Shown here piece by piece: positions 37,154 through 46,379 of a stretch of DNA of 64,000 bases. The DNA comes from Phaeotremella fagi (taxonomy: Eukaryota > Basidiomycota > Tremellomycetes > Tremellales > Phaeotremellaceae). The notes under the pieces are model-generated. The model saw nothing but the letters and a program-made list of their open reading frames with translations. It searched no databases and was not told where the DNA came from. The translations under genes were made by a program, and so were the position numbers. The stretch is taken from positions 620,001-684,000 of the forward strand of contig BCHU01000010.1 of assembly GCA_001599715.1 (NCBI GenBank), written 5' to 3'. Each line of letters starts with the position of its first letter. Within the stretch, counting starts at the first letter, position 1.

Positions 37154-38829
37154 ATGTCTGCTGGTCCATCGACTCTTCTTGGATCTTCTATACCATCAGC
37201 GTCGACATCTTCTTCTACACTTCCTCCTACAGCTTCCCCGTCTACGATACCCAGGAAGAAGTTACAAGGATGGCAACATTCAGCTGCCGGGAGGTAAGTT
37301 GATTATCGAGGCTCAGTACTATCTGCCTGGCTGACGCCAATGTTCTCTACAGTCTCGGAGGTATGGCTGGAGCTATCGTGACATCTCCGTTTGATGTTGT
37401 CAAGGTACGCTATCTTGAATATTTCCGTGTTAATAAGCTAACACTCTTTGATAGACTCGACTACAATCAGATATGTTCAAACAACAATCCTCTCTCTCCA
37501 GGAATAAACCTCTTCTTGCGAAAGTCAATCCTGTGGATCTAAGTTCTACAAAGGTGGTTAAGAGTCGTGGAGGTGTCTCAGGGGGTCTATGGCAGTTTGT
37601 GGATACCGTCTATCTAATCAGGTGAGCTAAACATCAGTTTGCTAGATTGCAACCACTAACGTCCTCTTAGACGGATAGCATCTGAAGAAGGTTGGAGAGC
37701 GCTGTATAAAGGTCTAGGCCCTTCTTTGGTCGGTATCATTCCCGCAAGGTGAGCTTCCATGAATGGTAATTCCAATACGACAAGCTTATGATAAAACAGG
37801 GCCATAAATTTCTACTTCTACCCAACATCTAAAGTCTGGCTGGCGAAACACTTCCCGAATGCTCCTGTTGAAGATGTGGGACATACGGCTGAAGATAGTC
37901 CAGTCATCCATCTTGGTGCAGCTGTCATTGCAGGTAAGCTGACTGGATGTAATAATGATTGCATATAGCTGACACACTCCCAGGAATAATGACTGCAACT
38001 GGGACTAATCCAATTTGGGGTGAGTGTTACTCTAATCTTGATTCTTACTTATATCCCAAACTCATTCTCTTTTCTAGTCGTCAAAACCCGATTACAACTC
38101 TCAGCTCGTAAAACCAATCCTATACCATCGGTTATCACTCCTCCAAACATTCTACCTGGACCTATTGCCAGTTCAGCCTCAGCCCTAGCAAATTCAGCAA
38201 CTGCAACTGTGACAGCAACAGCAATTCCTCGGGCAGCTTCGTCGTCAGTCTCACCTGCTGTCACCATGGCTTTAGATATCATTAAAAAAGAAGGTATACC
38301 CGGACTGTATAGGGGTTTATCGGCTAGTTACTTGGGTGTGACGGAGGGGGTGATTCAATGGGTACTATATGAGGTATGTTGATATATCGAATTGATCTCT
38401 CGAAACCCATAATATTCAATTAACACCACTTTACAGAGATTCAAAAAGATCGGCAAATCCACCACATCCTCTGAACCAGAAAATCGTTCCATGCTCAATT
38501 TCATAACATCCATCGTTGGAGCTTCGGGCGGTGCTAAAGCTGTTGCATCGTTGATTACATATCCCCACGAAGTTATACGGACAAGGTTAAGACAACCTGC
38601 TCCTGCCAATGGAAAAGCGAAATATACTGGGTTACTGCAAACTCTTAAATTGATTATTGCCGAGGAGGGGTATATTTGATCTCGTCGTAACTTGAAGATG
38701 TGCTGATCTGTTTTTTTTAGTGTGGCATCTCTTTATGGTGGACTGACGGCGCACATGTTCAGAGTGGTACCTAATGCCGCTTGCATGTTCTTGATATACG
38801 AAGTTGTCGCTGAGAGACTGGGATCGTAA
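37154..38829 (+). CDS. RIM2: Mitochondrial pyrimidine nucleotide carrier Rim2-like
   Basis: Inner-membrane carrier of the SLC25A33/36 group, exchanging pyrimidine (deoxy)nucleotides. Start MSAGPSTLLGSSIPSASTSS with a Ser-rich N-tail. Three carrier repeats are evident from the signature PxD/ExxK/R motifs: SPFDVVKTRLQ, NPIWVVKTRLQ (Trp at the acidic position, a feature of the Rim2 group) and YPHEVIRTRLR. The Rim2-type long insert in matrix loop 1 (LAKVNPVDLSSTKVVKSRGG) and the Ala/Ser-rich insert in repeat 2 (about residues 245-290) are present. About nine exons. The protein ends CMFLIYEVVAERLGS, a typical repeat-3 helix end. Confidence 0.9.
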
Positions 38830-39417
38830 ATGACTATGAAGTTTGCGTTCATCCCGACAAAGAAGTGAACGAGTTTTAGATCAGGTATAATCACTCCTTA
38901 CATTTTATATAGATAGATAGACGTTTGATATTTCTTACTGTACAGTATTTTGTACAACATAAGTCCTACCTCTACCCAACTCATGCACATTGATTGACTG
39001 TATTTCGGAGTTGTCAGTTCGAAAGGTTGGAAGGGGCCAGAGATATCAAGAGTTAGACAATCAATCAAGGTGGCGGTGATAACATCAGACCTCTTTGAAT
39101 ACAGTCACAGTTTGGGAACAGTCCACGATGATGACTTGGACTCTCTGGTTACAGAGAGGTAGCCAATACGATAGAATCTCAAATGAGATATCGAAATGAC
39201 ATTCTTGAGGGATGGGACATGGAGTTTTCTGCAGACAAGCGAATCAAATATCTAGCCACTCACTTGAACGAAATGTTTCGTGGCAAGAGTTTTTCACCAA
39301 CATTACAAGTACATCAAAACGACACAGTCTATTACAGAACTCAAGAACCACAATCTCATTCCTTTCTCTCTACTTCCACTCAATCAATGTGTGAAAGGCG
39401 ATCCCATCTCCAAAAAT
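38830..39417. other. Convergent intergenic region
   Basis: 588 bases between RIM2 and the leftward small secreted gene. Plus-strand frames at 39183-39471 lack support. Nothing recognised. Confidence 0.4.
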
Positions 39418-39804
39418 TTAGATACAGTACAAGCCAACACCGGCTTCAGAAGAGGTGAAACCCAAAGGTGAAGTAGGGTCAAGAGTGATAGTAGCTGGAC
39501 CAGCCAAAGGAGTAGTTGGGACAGAATAACCGCACTAAAGAGAATGGAATTAATACTGCACATCGACTATACTCTACTATAGGTGGATAACACTTACAGA
39601 GATGGTCTTTCCATCACCAGTGGCACCGAAACCGACTGCATTGGTGAGTGGGATCGATAATGGACCAGCACCAGAGAGACCGCCACTGAGGGTGACACCA
39701 GCTGGGACGAAGAGGGTGACACTGACAGCTTGTCTTTCGATTATGGGTGAAGCGAGTGCTGGGACGAGGAGGGCGAGAAGTGTGATAGCTTTGATGGAGA
39801 ACAT
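39418..39804 (-). CDS. Small secreted protein of unknown function
   Basis: Predicted 107-residue secreted protein in two exons (39598-39804, 39418-39534; frame kept). Signal peptide MFSIKAITLLALLVPALA then SPIIERQA, which looks like a Kex2-type or signal-peptidase border. The mature part is small, Gly/Thr/Pro-rich and beta-strand-like (VTLFVPAGVTLSGGLSGAGP), with two Cys (SCGYSV and LYCI at the very end) that could form a disulfide. A TATA-like CATATAAATT lies about 100 bases upstream (39901-39910). Start chosen at the signal-peptide Met rather than the upstream in-frame Met at about 39879, which would add a Lys/Asn-rich tail before the signal. Confidence 0.75.
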
Positions 39805-40801
39805 TTTTTGCGTTGGTTTGGTTTGGTTGTTTGGTTTTTTTTGTTTGTTTGTTGATTGTTGAGATCGATGGAGAACCAAAATTCGAAGATTCAGACCTCC
39901 AATTTATATGTCTTGTCATAAACAAACTTTTCTCACGTCTGGATCGATCACCGAAAACTCTTACACCGCCACAGCAATCAACAAAGGAGAAAGGTTAGCG
40001 TGTGCCAAGGGCATCACTCCTGTAACATGCATAACTTAATCCTTCGTTCATCGAAAACGCATAAGCACAAAGGAAAAGCTTCAGGGGAAAGAACAATTTC
40101 ACTGTTTTGTGACTTGGAAATGAAGGTGAATCATCCGTTTCGAGGGGTTGAAACAATAATTATTATATTTGGATAAAGGAAAAAAATGTCAATCACATCA
40201 CTTTCATTTTGGTCGTCTTAATCATCTTTTTTCATCCCTGTTAATGAGATCTCATAAGAAGATTCGAATGTTCTTCCAAGATGGTTACTGATTTAATCCT
40301 TTGTTCGAAATAATGTCCAATTTGATTGAGGAAAGGGAGATACGAGGATGCTGTTTCTGGCTTTGGTTGTGGGGTTTTCATCCATTATGAGTATTCGTAC
40401 AGTATGACGGAAACGCTATGCTACAAACAGAGCGCTGTATGTCAAGCTATTGTTCGAGTACTGTGTGTTGGTAAGAAGGATCAGTCTTCCACCAAGGAAA
40501 TTCACTAGTATTCAAAAAATGGTTCTCATCAGTTGAGTACTAGCATGAAACGCCGCCAAAATTCAGCCATTCTTATCCGACATCTACAATCGATATAATC
40601 ATGTTTGAACATGAAGATATGGCCTGCCATGACCAACCCACGGAAGTCAAAGCTCAATACTGTTTGAACCACGTTGGTTTGAAGTTCCACGCTCGCGAAA
40701 TGGAAGAAGATTAATGTAGGTTTTTGGATGATCGACTGGCCAAGACAACCCAATATCTCAATAGTAGTTAATGGGGTGAATCCAATCCTGGCGATTATAT
40801 C
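39805..40801. other. Intergenic region, nothing recognised
   Basis: About 1 kb, AT-rich. It contains the promoter of the secreted gene and several short frames without intron or motif support. Confidence 0.4.
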
Positions 40802-40897
40802 GTGATTCTCGGATGTACGGTGTACTTGATACTGGTTATAGGAGTCTCAAACGACGTTGAGAGATTGAAAGAACATGGCGTGGATGCGAAGGGAGGG

Positions 40898-41044
40898 ATG
40901 AATCTGAAATACAGATACATTGATGATTTGAAGACTGCTCTGACGGCTCCTGATTTGTTCTGTTTTGAGGTTTCTGCATCGTATAGCGGAAGTGAGGAAG
41001 TTGGAGAGAGCGTCACGTTCGTTGCAGGATTGAAACCGTTATGA
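40898..41044 (+). CDS. Orphan C-terminal-type open frame, possible fragment
   Basis: An open frame ends at 41044; upstream it extends to about 40802 without an ATG. The translated part (SNDVERLKEHGVDAKGG, then YRYIDDLKTALTAPDLFCFE) looks like genuine protein rather than random sequence, but no start with a good family match is visible. ATAG just before GAGTCTC (about 40842) could be an acceptor for a missed upstream exon. It may be the last exon of an unrecognised small gene or a gene remnant. Confidence 0.3.
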   Translation: MNLKYRYIDDLKTALTAPDLFCFEVSASYSGSEEVGESVTFVAGLKPL

Positions 41045-41403
41045 ATCTATGTCACGGATATTTTTGATGAATTATCAATTAATGCATTAATGTGTAGTTG
41101 TTCCCCCAAATATTTAAGGAGAGACGTGGATCCAATGTTCCGCATGCGTGTCTGTACTTTGTACAGTTATATATGAACATCAGTCTTCGTGATTACTTGA
41201 ATGGAAGCAGAGAGGATTGAACTCTCTGAAGTAAGGTCCAGTCGATGTATTTTTCCTTGTCTGTCTGGTCCAATCGAGTAACGATTAGGAACTATACATG
41301 AAGGCTTTAAAAGATGAAAACTCACAAATCAAGTCATCAACGACTATCCCAAATATCTTCCCATCACTCTCAATAAATACTAAATCCAACGCAGCTCATA
41401 GTT
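41045..41403. other. Intergenic with a tRNA-like 3' half
   Basis: On the minus strand, 41203-41228 reads as a T arm (GAGAG-TTCAATC-CTCTC) followed by TGCTTCC. No matching 5' half GGAAGCA or D arm is present, so this is at most a remnant. Confidence 0.3.
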
Positions 41404-41780
41404 CTACCTAATATCAGACCAAGTTCTGCCTTTTGGTGGATTCGCTCTAAACAAAAAAAGATCATCGTCAATATTTGTTGAACACGATCAACGAAGACTT
41501 ACATGAAAGAAGGATCCACGACTGGGTGATCGTTTTTATCGTTATCATTAGAAGGTAGTAAATGATTAGTGACTTCAACAGCAGGATTGTTTTTACCGCA
41601 TCTAAAAGAAATCAGTCAAACAAAAATCTCAAATTCAATTCCTCCAACTGACTGTCTAAAAACTCGTTCTATTGGATAGCATTTATATCTATCACTTAAC
41701 ATCGTACATTCGTATTGCGTTATCGAGAACAATCTACATGGTGGATCTGAAGTTTTGGTCGAGTTTGAGGGATTTGACAT
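41404..41780 (-). CDS. Som1-like mitochondrial inner-membrane protease factor
   Basis: Short gene split over three exons: 41653-41780, 41503-41601, 41404-41446; total 270 bases, 89 residues, all junctions in frame. The sequence CRLFSITQYECTMLSDRYKC followed by YPIERVFRQCG resembles yeast Som1, a small Cys protein of the inner-membrane peptidase (Imp1/Imp2) complex: C-R-L then Q-x-E-C, then C-x-P/I-x-R-x-F and a fourth Cys. The four Cys spacing is the key evidence. Then VEVTNHLLP and a short tail ending KGRTWSDIR. It is divergent from the F-box-like gene at 42041. Similarity is from memory, so function is tentative. Confidence 0.65.
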
Positions 41781-42040
41781 GGGGATTTTAGTATTTTTTG
41801 GATGGATGTAAATTGTAGGAAAATATTTAGTTGAGATGAAACGTCAAACGTCAACTTACACTTTGACTTTCCTTTTCAACGTGTCAGCTGTGTTTAAATA
41901 TCGTATTGGAAACATCAACAAGGAACAATGCAGTGCTACTTCAGAAGTTCATACAATCCTACAGTAACATGAAAGAGATATCTTGATTCCCGACATCATC
42001 CAATTTCTCATTCGAAAGTATCCATCACCGAAAACCCAAA
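41781..42040. promoter_or_regulatory. Divergent promoter, Som1-like / F-box-like genes
   Basis: 260 bases, AT-rich. Confidence 0.35.
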
Positions 42041-42948
42041 ATGACATCCCTCGGAACATCATTCCTCTCAATAGATTCAGATCTCCAACTTCGCATCCTC
42101 CTTTTCCTCTCACCAGACGATCTGGGTATATTATCAAGATGCGTAGAAGAATTGAATGGTGTAGAAGATGATATCCATCTGAAAACTATTTGGTTCAAAC
42201 ATGTATGATTAAAGTTTCTTTCGAATGATGAGATTACTGATACTGTGGTAATCAGACCGTACCTTCAAGAATTTCTCATGCTTTGTTCTCACCTTTGAGA
42301 TTCAGACCTGATCCTAATGAACTGGTTAGTCATGCTTTGTGCTCGTTTAAGTACTTATTGATGTTCTTTAGATACGAAGGGGAACTCTTAGAGGTATAGC
42401 GATAATCAATGGAGTTCGTAACCAAGGCTATTGGTGTAGTGAATCTGTAAGCAAAACAATCTCAAACTACAAACATGAAAGACTGAAATCGAAATAACTT
42501 TAACCAGGCAGTGAGAATCTCAGAGATCCACCAAAAACTACATTTACGAGAATTGAAAAGAAATCTAGAAATTCAGTTACAACCAGAAAAGCGTAAATCC
42601 ATCGAAACGAAATTGAAAACCAAAAGAATACTCCCAACCCCACTGTCTAGTATCAACCTCAACCCCAACCCCAACCCCAAATCAAAAGCCATGCTATCGA
42701 TCTCAACAAAATTGATCGGTTCAATAATGAAATTAGAACGTCAATTCGTGCTGAACGAATATAAGAGGAAACTGAATCGTTTGAATCGATCTCGGAGTAG
42801 GGATCCTTCGTTTGGCGGGTTGAGGGGTCTTTGGGGTTTCGCTGATACGGATGAAAGGTTTGTTTGGGCTGTTTGTCCGAGTATTAGAGGGAAGATTAGG
42901 GGTTATGAGGCTTTGACTAGTGGGGTTGGTGGGACTGTTGTTAGTTGA
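42041..42948 (+). CDS. F-box-like hypothetical protein
   Basis: Predicted 248-residue protein in four exons (42041-42202, 42256-42324, 42372-42446, 42508-42948; frame kept). The start region LSIDSDLQLRILLFLSPDDL then ILSRCVEELNG fits an F-box-type helical motif with the usual P replaced by S, so an SCF substrate adaptor is conceivable. After that, KTIWFKHTVPSRI continues like an F-box second helix. The C-terminal half is basic and unrecognised (LRELKRNLEIQLQPEKRKS) with WGFADTDERFVWAVCPSIRG near the end. A run of Asn-Pro repeats (NPNPNPK) comes from a CAACCC microsatellite at 42657-42680. Confidence 0.55.
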
Positions 42949-43238
42949 TTGGGTGGGAGTTTTGGTTTGGCTTTCTTTCCATTGTCTCCATGGACTGGAA
43001 CTGTATTTAGTGCTGATTTACGATTTGTATCCCTTGTCTGTCTCTGTTACTGTATCGATGTACGTGTTGTAGTGCATACTTGTTGCATAGGTTAGTCACA
43101 TGTTTGGTGTCGTCATTGGTAAGTACTATATATATATTTAACCGCTAAACCAGCTCTGTGCAATACATCTTCTAAAGCAATCCAACAAATCCATAAACCA
43201 TCTTCAACTGAAATCCAAAAAACAACAACTCCCACCCA
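42949..43238. other. Spacer before the 119-residue gene
   Basis: 290 bases with a (TA)n run near 43127-43136, probably a promoter TATA region about 100 bases upstream of the next ATG. Confidence 0.35.
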
Positions 43239-43598
43239 ATGTCAGAAATCAAAGTTCTCTTCATAGCGATCGAATCGAACCCCCCCGGAAAACACAACAC
43301 CATAATGACCGAAATAATCTCCCAAGCCACCACCGAAAACCCAAAAATCAAAGCCAAAGGTCTCCTCCTCTCAAACGATCAAGAACACGACGATAAATTC
43401 GAACAAACGTTGAAAGAGACTCGATACGATATCATCAGTTTCGGAGGGGGGATAAAGATGAGTAGTGAAAGTTGGGCTGAGAGGGTTCATGGGATTTTGA
43501 GAGGTAGTCAGAATTCTGGGTGTAGGGTTACTTATCCTATGTCACCTCATCAGGCTTGTCCCTTGGTTTTGGAGGCTGCTCAGGAGTTGAGTGGTTAG
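43239..43598 (+). CDS. Conserved-looking 119-residue protein of unknown function
   Basis: Single-exon frame. The opening EIKVLFIAIESNPPGKHNT is a strand followed by a Gly/Pro loop, and the middle RYDIISFGGGIKMSSESWAE with a GGG turn then GCRVTYPMSPHQACPLVLEA suggests a small alpha/beta Rossmann-like fold. It resembles, in pattern only, a family of short fungal hypothetical proteins with a YDVVGIGAGVR-type core. No catalytic residues can be assigned. Confidence 0.62.
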   Translation: MSEIKVLFIAIESNPPGKHNTIMTEIISQATTENPKIKAKGLLLSNDQEHDDKFEQTLKETRYDIISFGGGIKMSSESWAERVHGILRGSQNSGCRVTYPMSPHQACPLVLEAAQELSG

Positions 43599-44718
43599 GA
43601 TTGATGTGGAGGTTTTTGGGGTAGGGTACATGTATGTTATTCCCGTTTTTGTTGCATGAATTTTGATATTGGATGGAATTGACCGCCTTCTACAGATAGG
43701 TTCCGGATGATTCCACTTTTTGTCCTTGTGTGGTGGAAGCGTGGTATCAGCTAGGACACATGGTGGAGATGAAGATGCGTCGTAAATACCAAAAAGCCGT
43801 ACATGAATGTATTTGCAGTCCGATACCTTGAGGAATCCTGCACGAAAGTAGCCACGAATTGATGGATTTTCGGTCTTGTTTTCGGTTTTCGGAGCTTGGT
43901 AAGTGGAACCAAAACTAAGAGGTGTTGCCTGCCTGTGCATTGTTCTTGTATGTGTGTAGATGATGATCAGTTGCTGTGTACAGACAGGTATTGTCGTGTG
44001 TGTGAGACACTTTTGAGTTCGTTGCTTGTGCGAGTACTTGTACGAGTACACTCATAATCGCCACTATATAAGATGATCGCTCTAGGCCTAAGTACCACTT
44101 TCTTACCCTGAATAAGCTTAACAATAGTTGACAATCAATCAATCACTCAAAAAGTCATCTTCAACAGTCACAGTAAACTGCACGAGCCATTTAATAATTA
44201 TCGTATCCAAGCAATCTTCCCAACCTTATTCACCTTCTTACCCTATCACCCTAAAAACCAAAACCACCCACCATCACCAACACCCATCCCACCAAAAAAA
44301 AGGACAGAATCTTTGGAAAATTTCATCCGAGACAAAAGTTCATTCACCTTCCCGTTGATATAACAGTTAAACATATCAAAAGTAACATAAAAAGTCACGA
44401 AAACGATTTTCAATTTATTGGATATATACACCATTCCACTTGTTTTCGGAGCTATAAAACTTCTAAAGGGACACAATCGATTCGACGTTCATCATCGTTG
44501 ATTAGATTGTGAATTTACGAACCGGACGAACACGAATTTTTATCAACCATATCCTATCCTATCCTTTCATTCTACCTTGTTCCTTTGGGTAAGGAGTCGA
44601 TCTAGATTATCCATCGACATTTCAAAGGTAAAAATCGTATCGGGGTTCTAAACCAATATCCACCAATCATCTTTCTGACATCCTTCGATTTCACATATAA
44701 ACTATAAAACAAACGACA
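43599..44718. promoter_or_regulatory. Long upstream region and leader of the Ras gene
   Basis: 1.1 kb. Contains a near-palindromic GTACTTGTACGAGTAC (about 44032-44047), a CA/CT-rich leader from about 44130 to 44330, and a stretch of repeated CCTAT units near 44549-44562. Minus-strand frames here look non-coding. Confidence 0.4.
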
Positions 44719-45693
44719 ATGGTAGGTCGACATCGTTAATCTTGATTCTATATCGTGCTAACAACTACTGAACAGGCTGGTCGAATGTTATTCAAAATAA
44801 CGGTGTTAGGGGATGGAGGTGTCGGGAAGACTGCGTTAACTGTTCAAGTGGGTTTAGAGTCTTGCACCTCACCAATCAGGATGAGATAGCTAACGAAAAA
44901 TTGAAACAGTTTACTATGAGCTCATTCGTTGAGGTGGGTAACTGATCTCTTTTGGATAGATGAAAAAAAGTGTTGGTCACTAATTTACGCTTGTAGACCT
45001 ATGACCCAACTATCGAAGATTGTTACAGGAAACAATGGGTTGTTGATGATCAACCTTGTCTATTAGAGGTTTTAGATACAGCAGGGCAAGGTGGGTTTTG
45101 TCATTTCATTCGTAAATACAAGTCGTACCTAACATCTATACAGAGGAGTACACGGCCCTAAGAGATCAGTGGATAAGGTGAGTACAAAAAACATTTCACC
45201 ATAGCCAGATCTTCAACAAACCACTAACATAACCTTATCTAGGGACGGCGAAGGATTCCTAGTAGTCTACTCGATAGCCAATCGACAGACATACGAGAGA
45301 GTCGAAAAAATAATCGAAAGAGTTTGGCGAGTGAAAGATGAACACTCGACAAACTCTTACGATCCATATAATCCATCACCCTACCACACCTCCTCCTCCT
45401 CCCACCAGAAAAAACCACGAACACCTATAGTGATCGTGGGCAACAAAAAAGATCGACCTCAAGAAAGAGAGGTTTCAACCGACGAAGCCAAATATCTAGC
45501 TTCGAGATTAGGTTGTGATTTTTTTGAAACTTCTGCCAAGACGAATACGAACGTTGAGATCGCGTTCAAGTCTTTGGTTAGGAGTATCAAAGCTGTGAAA
45601 CATGGTGGGAACGGGGTCGTTGGTGGGGTTAACGGGGTGGGGATACAGGGGAGTGGGGGGGTGAAGAAGAGGAAGAAATGTGTTATTCTGTGA
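44719..45693 (+). CDS. Ras-family small GTPase (Ras2-like) with an inserted loop and CVIL prenylation box
   Basis: Ras GTPase, a membrane-bound signalling switch. The ATG alone forms exon 1 (44719-44721); exon 2 starts at 44776. P-loop [11 protein letters not shown] has Thr in place of the Ras Ser17. Effector/switch I reads [16 protein letters not shown], switch [17 protein letters not shown], then VVYSI, G4 NKKD and G5 FETSAKT, so all nucleotide motifs are intact. Before G4 there is an extra ~20-residue Ser/Tyr/Pro-rich insert ([20 protein letters not shown]). The Gly-rich hypervariable tail ends KKRKKCVIL: a polybasic patch plus a CaaL box, which favours geranylgeranylation. Six exons. Cryptococcus has two Ras genes; this divergent one would be Ras2-like. 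Confidence 0.87.
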
Positions 45694-46379
45694 TTAGTTG
45701 GGATTCTTGGGGGGTTATGGATTTTTTTTTGGGTTACTTATAAATTCGACATCGAGATCAATATCATTTTCATTTTCATTTTCATTTTCTTTACGTTTCC
45801 AGTACTCATACCTATTCTAAATACATCCTTCATATTCTCCGGGATATCATCTGCTTCGTTAACATATTTTCATTCTCTCAAGGTTCATAGAAATTTTTTC
45901 AGGAAATCGTATCGTTTGTGTTACCATTGTTCTCAGTTCGGATTTTTTGGGGTTTTTTTAATTCATATCTCAATGTATTTTCATCGGTTTGCAGTCCCTT
46001 TCAAGTATCTTTGCGGTTTTCAGTCTCACTTGAAGTTTCTTTGATTCCATCTTTTGGACCTTGAATTTAGTATTCCAAACCAAAACACCTGACTGAAATT
46101 TGGTTTCTGGATTTTTTGACTGACAACTCTTGCCAATAGATCAGATCTTTTATCGATTTTGAACATAACGGAATATACTATTTTCATCTTTCAAAAACTA
46201 TAACCATAAAGAACACTAAATAAAAGCTCTCCTCACCGAAACCTAAAAGAAGCGAACAAAGAAGAAATAAAGAGACCTACAACCCTTCCCATCAAAATTA
46301 AGAAGATTAATTAAAGAATAAGAAACAAAGAAGAGAAATTAGATTTTTGTTTTTTTAAAAAAAGTGAAGTTGGCCCTGA
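45694..46379. other. Convergent 3' region with CATTTT microsatellite
   Basis: 686 bases between the Ras gene and the DUF3602 gene. A (CATTTT)n run lies near 45768-45789 and A-rich sequence near 46190-46370. No gene seen. Confidence 0.45.

Noticed and set aside
41203..41290. Complete tRNA gene on the minus strand
   Set aside because: T arm and 3' acceptor are present but no 5' acceptor, D arm or anticodon stem pairs with them.
43542..44051. Minus-strand 169-codon frame
   Set aside because: It overlaps the end of the 119-residue gene and the Ras upstream region; no motif or start support.
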